From Shewanella sp. (GTDB lineage: Bacteria; Pseudomonadota; Gammaproteobacteria; Enterobacterales; Shewanellaceae), in contig SDWK01000858.1 of assembly GCA_004195335.1 (NCBI GenBank), forward strand, positions 1-8,152: a stretch of 8,152 nucleotides of DNA. The letters are read 5' to 3'. A model generated the notes under the pieces. That model saw nothing but the letters and a program-made list of their open reading frames with translations. It ran no database searches and was not told where the DNA came from. Shown piece after piece: positions 6,613 through 8,152 of this stretch (the stretch's first letter is position 1; every line of letters begins with the position of its first letter). Both the position numbers and the translations under genes were made by a program.

Positions 6613-6622
6613 GGAAGAGGAT

Positions 6623-6676
6623 ATGGCCGTTCTAACAGAGCCGTTTGAACGGTCAGGAAAATCTTGGGGAAGATAG
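6623..6676 (+). other. 17-codon frame with strong ribosome binding site after the cupin
   Basis: AAGGAAGAGG (6611-6620), overlapping the cupin stop codon, leads into an ATG at 6623. The frame reads MAVLTEPFERSGKSWGR and ends in TAG at 6674. Such a good ribosome binding site placed 10 bases past the previous stop is what a third operon gene would have, yet the frame ends at once. It may be the start of a lost gene, a tiny peptide, or chance. The short inverted repeat CCGTT/AACGG (6641-6652) lies within it. Confidence 0.3.
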
Positions 6677-6726
6677 ATGATGTTACAGATACCGAGCGTC
6701 CAACTACTTTATAAATAAGACTCTAA

Positions 6727-6740
6727 ACTATTCTAATAGT
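6727..6740. repeat. Short inverted repeat in the cupin 3' region
   Basis: ACTATT and AATAGT flank a two-base centre. The repeat is AT-rich and sits between the end of the cupin operon and the convergent small gene ending at 6785. No T-run follows on either strand, so it is weak as a terminator. Nothing else recognisable occurs in 6677-6784. Confidence 0.2.
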
Positions 6741-6784
6741 AGACCCAAAACGATGCTCAAGAATACTGAGACGCTGCTCACCAC

Positions 6785-7045
6785 TTACCCCATCAGTTTA
6801 ACTGTCTGCACACAAAGTAATTTAACCCGTTCAAGCAGGCTTGGAGAAGGCTGTGACAAGTTAAGTGACTGGGCTTTCTGATTAGCTCGCTGACGATAAT
6901 GCTCTCTGATCTCACGACGCTCTTCGGCCCGGTTCGCAACCTCAGCAAAACGTTTACGTTGGGTAAGCGTCATAGTTGCCATAAAACTTCTAAATGGCGT
7001 CTTGGGCATTTTAGCTGTCATATTCGTTTTAGGCGTGCTGCACAT
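6785..7045 (-). CDS. Hypothetical small basic protein
   Basis: Protein of 86 residues that I do not recognise. It is strongly basic, with no signal peptide or membrane segment. Residues about 27-60 are a likely long helix dense in Arg, Glu and Gln (RKRFAEVANRAEERREIREH at 31-50), and a second helix at about 68-84 contains Cys77. Such composition fits a nucleic-acid or ribosome-associated protein, but no motif proves it. The start is well supported: on the complement GAGG stands seven bases before the ATG at 7045. Downstream starts at Met9 and Met13 lack this. It converges on the SDR-cupin operon, and the next minus-strand gene (YbaM-like) begins 397 bp upstream and ends at 7263. Confidence 0.65.
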   Translation of the reverse strand: MCSTPKTNMTAKMPKTPFRSFMATMTLTQRKRFAEVANRAEERREIREHYRQRANQKAQSLNLSQPSPSLLERVKLLCVQTVKLMG

Positions 7046-7074
7046 ATTGAGTCCTCAAGCTGTTCGGCTGTCTC

Positions 7075-7094
7075 TTGTACTATTTTTTTGTACT
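7075..7094. promoter_or_regulatory. TTGTACT direct repeat upstream of the small basic protein gene
   Basis: TTGTACT occurs at 7075-7081 and again at 7088-7094, 13 bp apart, separated by a T-run, 30-50 bp upstream of the ATG at 7045. This is where an operator or core promoter would lie. The GTACT core resembles the sites seen upstream of the HxlR-type gene. Functional assignment is speculative. Confidence 0.2.
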
Positions 7095-7262
7095 GTCACT
7101 TGCGCGGAAAAAGAGCTGAACCATTCATGTGATAAGAGACCGTGCTAGGCTTAAAAAACTTTCATAAAAAGTCGCGGTTATGGATCTCGACCCGGCAAGA
7201 TTAAAGAAATGAGCCAACTCAATGTGAGCATGATGAATAGGAAGCGAGTTTATTGGGACAAT

Positions 7263-7442
7263 CTATTTCGAGAGTCTAGCAAGCAGATCTGACTTAACCA
7301 TCTCCAATGCTGACAGTGCAACTTGGGGCTCTATATCATTGCTCTCAAACAGATAGATAAGGTCGACAGCCAATTGAACGTCGGCTGGCGCGTCATTAAT
7401 CGATGAGCCAGTATTCTTATCGGTATTTGCTTCTTTTGGCAT
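7263..7442 (-). CDS. ybaM: YbaM family (DUF2496) small protein
   Basis: Protein of 59 residues that is easy to miss because of its length. After a polar N-terminal stretch of 17 residues it reads APADVQLAVDLIYLFESNDI (18-37), then EPQVALSALEMVKSDLLARL (38-57). This lines up closely with E. coli YbaM as I recall it ([20 protein letters not shown], then a short helix ending IVKRDYEKKL), so it is a DUF2496 protein. The family is small, soluble, mostly helical and of unknown function; in E. coli the gene lies next to priC. No priC-like gene is seen here. The ATG at 7442 is preceded on the complement by GAAGAG about nine to twelve bases upstream. The N-terminal extension relative to E. coli is about a dozen residues. 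A monocistronic unit is likely. Confidence 0.8.
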   Translation of the reverse strand: MPKEANTDKNTGSSINDAPADVQLAVDLIYLFESNDIEPQVALSALEMVKSDLLARLSK

Positions 7443-7468
7443 AATCTGCAGCTCTTCTGTTAACTATT

Positions 7469-7499
7469 TTTATAAAAGGATTTTGATGCTTAACGCCAA
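7469..7499 (-). promoter_or_regulatory. Candidate promoter of the YbaM-like gene
   Basis: On the complement TTGGCG (7494-7499) and TTTATA (7471-7476) are separated by 17 bp, an acceptable sigma-70 layout, giving a leader of about 20 bases before the ATG at 7442. A 10-bp palindrome TTTTATAAAA (7468-7477) overlaps the -10 position. Match quality is moderate and such matches are frequent in AT-rich DNA. Confidence 0.3.
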
Positions 7500-7572
7500 A
7501 CATAGCGATATCGCATTCGAAGCGGGTATTTTAAATATTTCAGCCACAAACGACAAGTTTGTTAAGAGGTAG
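7486..7572 (+). CDS. Possible 28-residue small protein
   Basis: ATG at 7486 with AGGA five bases upstream (TAAAAGGATTTTG) opens a 28-codon frame reading MLNAKHSDIAFEAGILNISA then TNDKFVKR, ending in TAG at 7570. It is divergent from the YbaM-like gene, 43 bp away, and overlaps the candidate promoter of that gene. No family is recognised and a frame of this length can occur by chance. The rest of 7443-7629 shows nothing else. Confidence 0.2.
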   Translation: MLNAKHSDIAFEAGILNISATNDKFVKR

Positions 7573-7629
7573 ACTAAGGATAGAGTCGTGACGAAAACAG
7601 GATAGCGGCTTCTCAATTAGCATTGATAT

Positions 7630-8152
7630 CTATAGTTTATCTATATCGGTTTGTTGGTACCCATTGCTATCCAGATAGTGAAATGCGGATAAAGCTTGCG
7701 GGCAAGTCAGATTCAACCAGATAGCGACGGGCAGATCTCTGAAAACCGTTTCAGAAAATTGAAAGTCATTCGAGTCGAGCCCTAACTGTTTCATCAATAT
7801 AATACCCGATATTTGGTCGCCAAAGGCATAATCCACCCTCCCCTTAGCAAGAAGTTGAACACCTTGTCTGGTGGTTTCGACACTAAAGATATCCATACCG
7901 GCCTGTGTCATCTCAAAGCCAAGACCATCACGCTCTAACGCCCTGAAATAGGCCACCCGCTTGCCCGCTAATTCAGTAAGGCTATTCCAGGAAAATAATG
8001 TCGCTTCCCGGCGCCGATATAACCCCAACTTTATCGGTTCATCGGCCAATCTGATAAGCCGGTGATCATCGACAGGGCTTTGCGGGGGGTAAAAGCTGGC
8101 ACACCATTTCCCCTCCTGAACCATTTTATGTGCCCGCGCTGCCGACAAAAAC
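7630..8152 (-). CDS. Periplasmic solute-binding protein, family 3 (partial)
   Basis: C-terminal 174 codons of a transporter-type substrate-binding domain protein (SBP_bac_3); the frame stays open to the window edge, so the N-terminus and any signal peptide lie outside. The TTG at 8146-8148 is internal and not a start. Visible family traits are RAHKMVQEGKWCASF near the beginning (the segment where the first lobe samples ligand), the second-lobe opening LTELAGKRVAYFRA, and GVQLLAKGRVDYAFGDQ, the usual 'l..GrvDa...d' segment. The family is usually 230-270 residues, so about 70-90 residues are missing. No permease or ATPase gene is seen beside it here; many Shewanella proteins of this kind stand alone and may serve sensing or an unlinked transporter. 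The ligand is probably amino-acid-like, but this cannot be read from the sequence. Confidence 0.85.
   Translation of the reverse strand, partial: FLSAARAHKMVQEGKWCASFYPPQSPVDDHRLIRLADEPIKLGLYRRREATLFSWNSLTELAGKRVAYFRALERDGLGFEMTQAGMDIFSVETTRQGVQLLAKGRVDYAFGDQISGIILMKQLGLDSNDFQFSETVFRDLPVAIWLNLTCPQALSAFHYLDSNGYQQTDIDKL

Noticed and set aside
6899..7132. Plus-strand frame opposite the 86-residue basic gene
   Set aside because: The minus-strand gene has a clear ribosome binding site and a coherent helical protein; this frame has neither and reads as a shadow.
7133..7262. Tiny plus-strand frames (MDLDPARLKK, and a 27-codon frame starting MSQLNV near 7209)
   Set aside because: Very short, with no good ribosome binding site, and the second runs into the YbaM-like gene. 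I see nothing else in this gap.
1..8152. Defence system, prophage, insertion sequence, CRISPR or tRNA
   Set aside because: No transposase, integrase, nuclease or helicase motif, no regularly spaced repeats and no cloverleaf-like sequence were seen on either strand.

Overview
The window reads as chromosomal DNA of a marine gammaproteobacterium, most likely Shewanella or a close relative. This is inferred from protein style: an LruC-domain exported protein followed by a CGGGG-type lipoprotein, a PAS-GGDEF protein, a YbaM/DUF2496 small protein and a stand-alone periplasmic binding protein. Moderate GC and Shine-Dalgarno usage agree. No database search was possible. No rRNA, tRNA, CRISPR array, insertion sequence or phage gene was seen.

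Left part (1-3294): a 713-residue exported LruC-domain protein and, 25 bases downstream, a lipoprotein with a Thr/Pro-rich tether form a two-gene cell-surface operon. After it comes a non-coding or decayed stretch. It ends in a 94-codon frame that resembles the beta-sandwich domain found ahead of M35-like metallopeptidases, and is probably a gene remnant.

Middle part (3295-6784): a minus-strand PAS-GGDEF diguanylate cyclase lies downstream of a minus-strand HxlR-family regulator. The 297 bp between them hold a perfect 9-bp hairpin and a split hydrophobic reading frame that overlaps the regulator's 3' end. The regulator is divergent from a plus-strand pair: a short-chain dehydrogenase/reductase and a two-domain ChrR-like cupin. 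The shared intergenic region carries two inverted repeats that are good operator candidates. The likely logic is that the HxlR protein controls itself and the SDR-cupin operon, possibly in answer to an electrophile or redox signal, as for other HxlR-family members. A 17-codon frame with a strong ribosome binding site follows the cupin.

Right part (6785-8152): all confident genes are on the minus strand. They are an 86-residue basic hypothetical protein, a 59-residue YbaM (DUF2496) protein, and the C-terminal part of a family-3 periplasmic solute-binding protein that runs off the window edge.

No clearly new multi-gene system (defence, mobile or biosynthetic) is visible. The items most worth a second look are the HxlR/SDR/bicupin module with its structured intergenic region, the split hydrophobic frame after hxlR, the decayed M35-like fragment, and the small frames.
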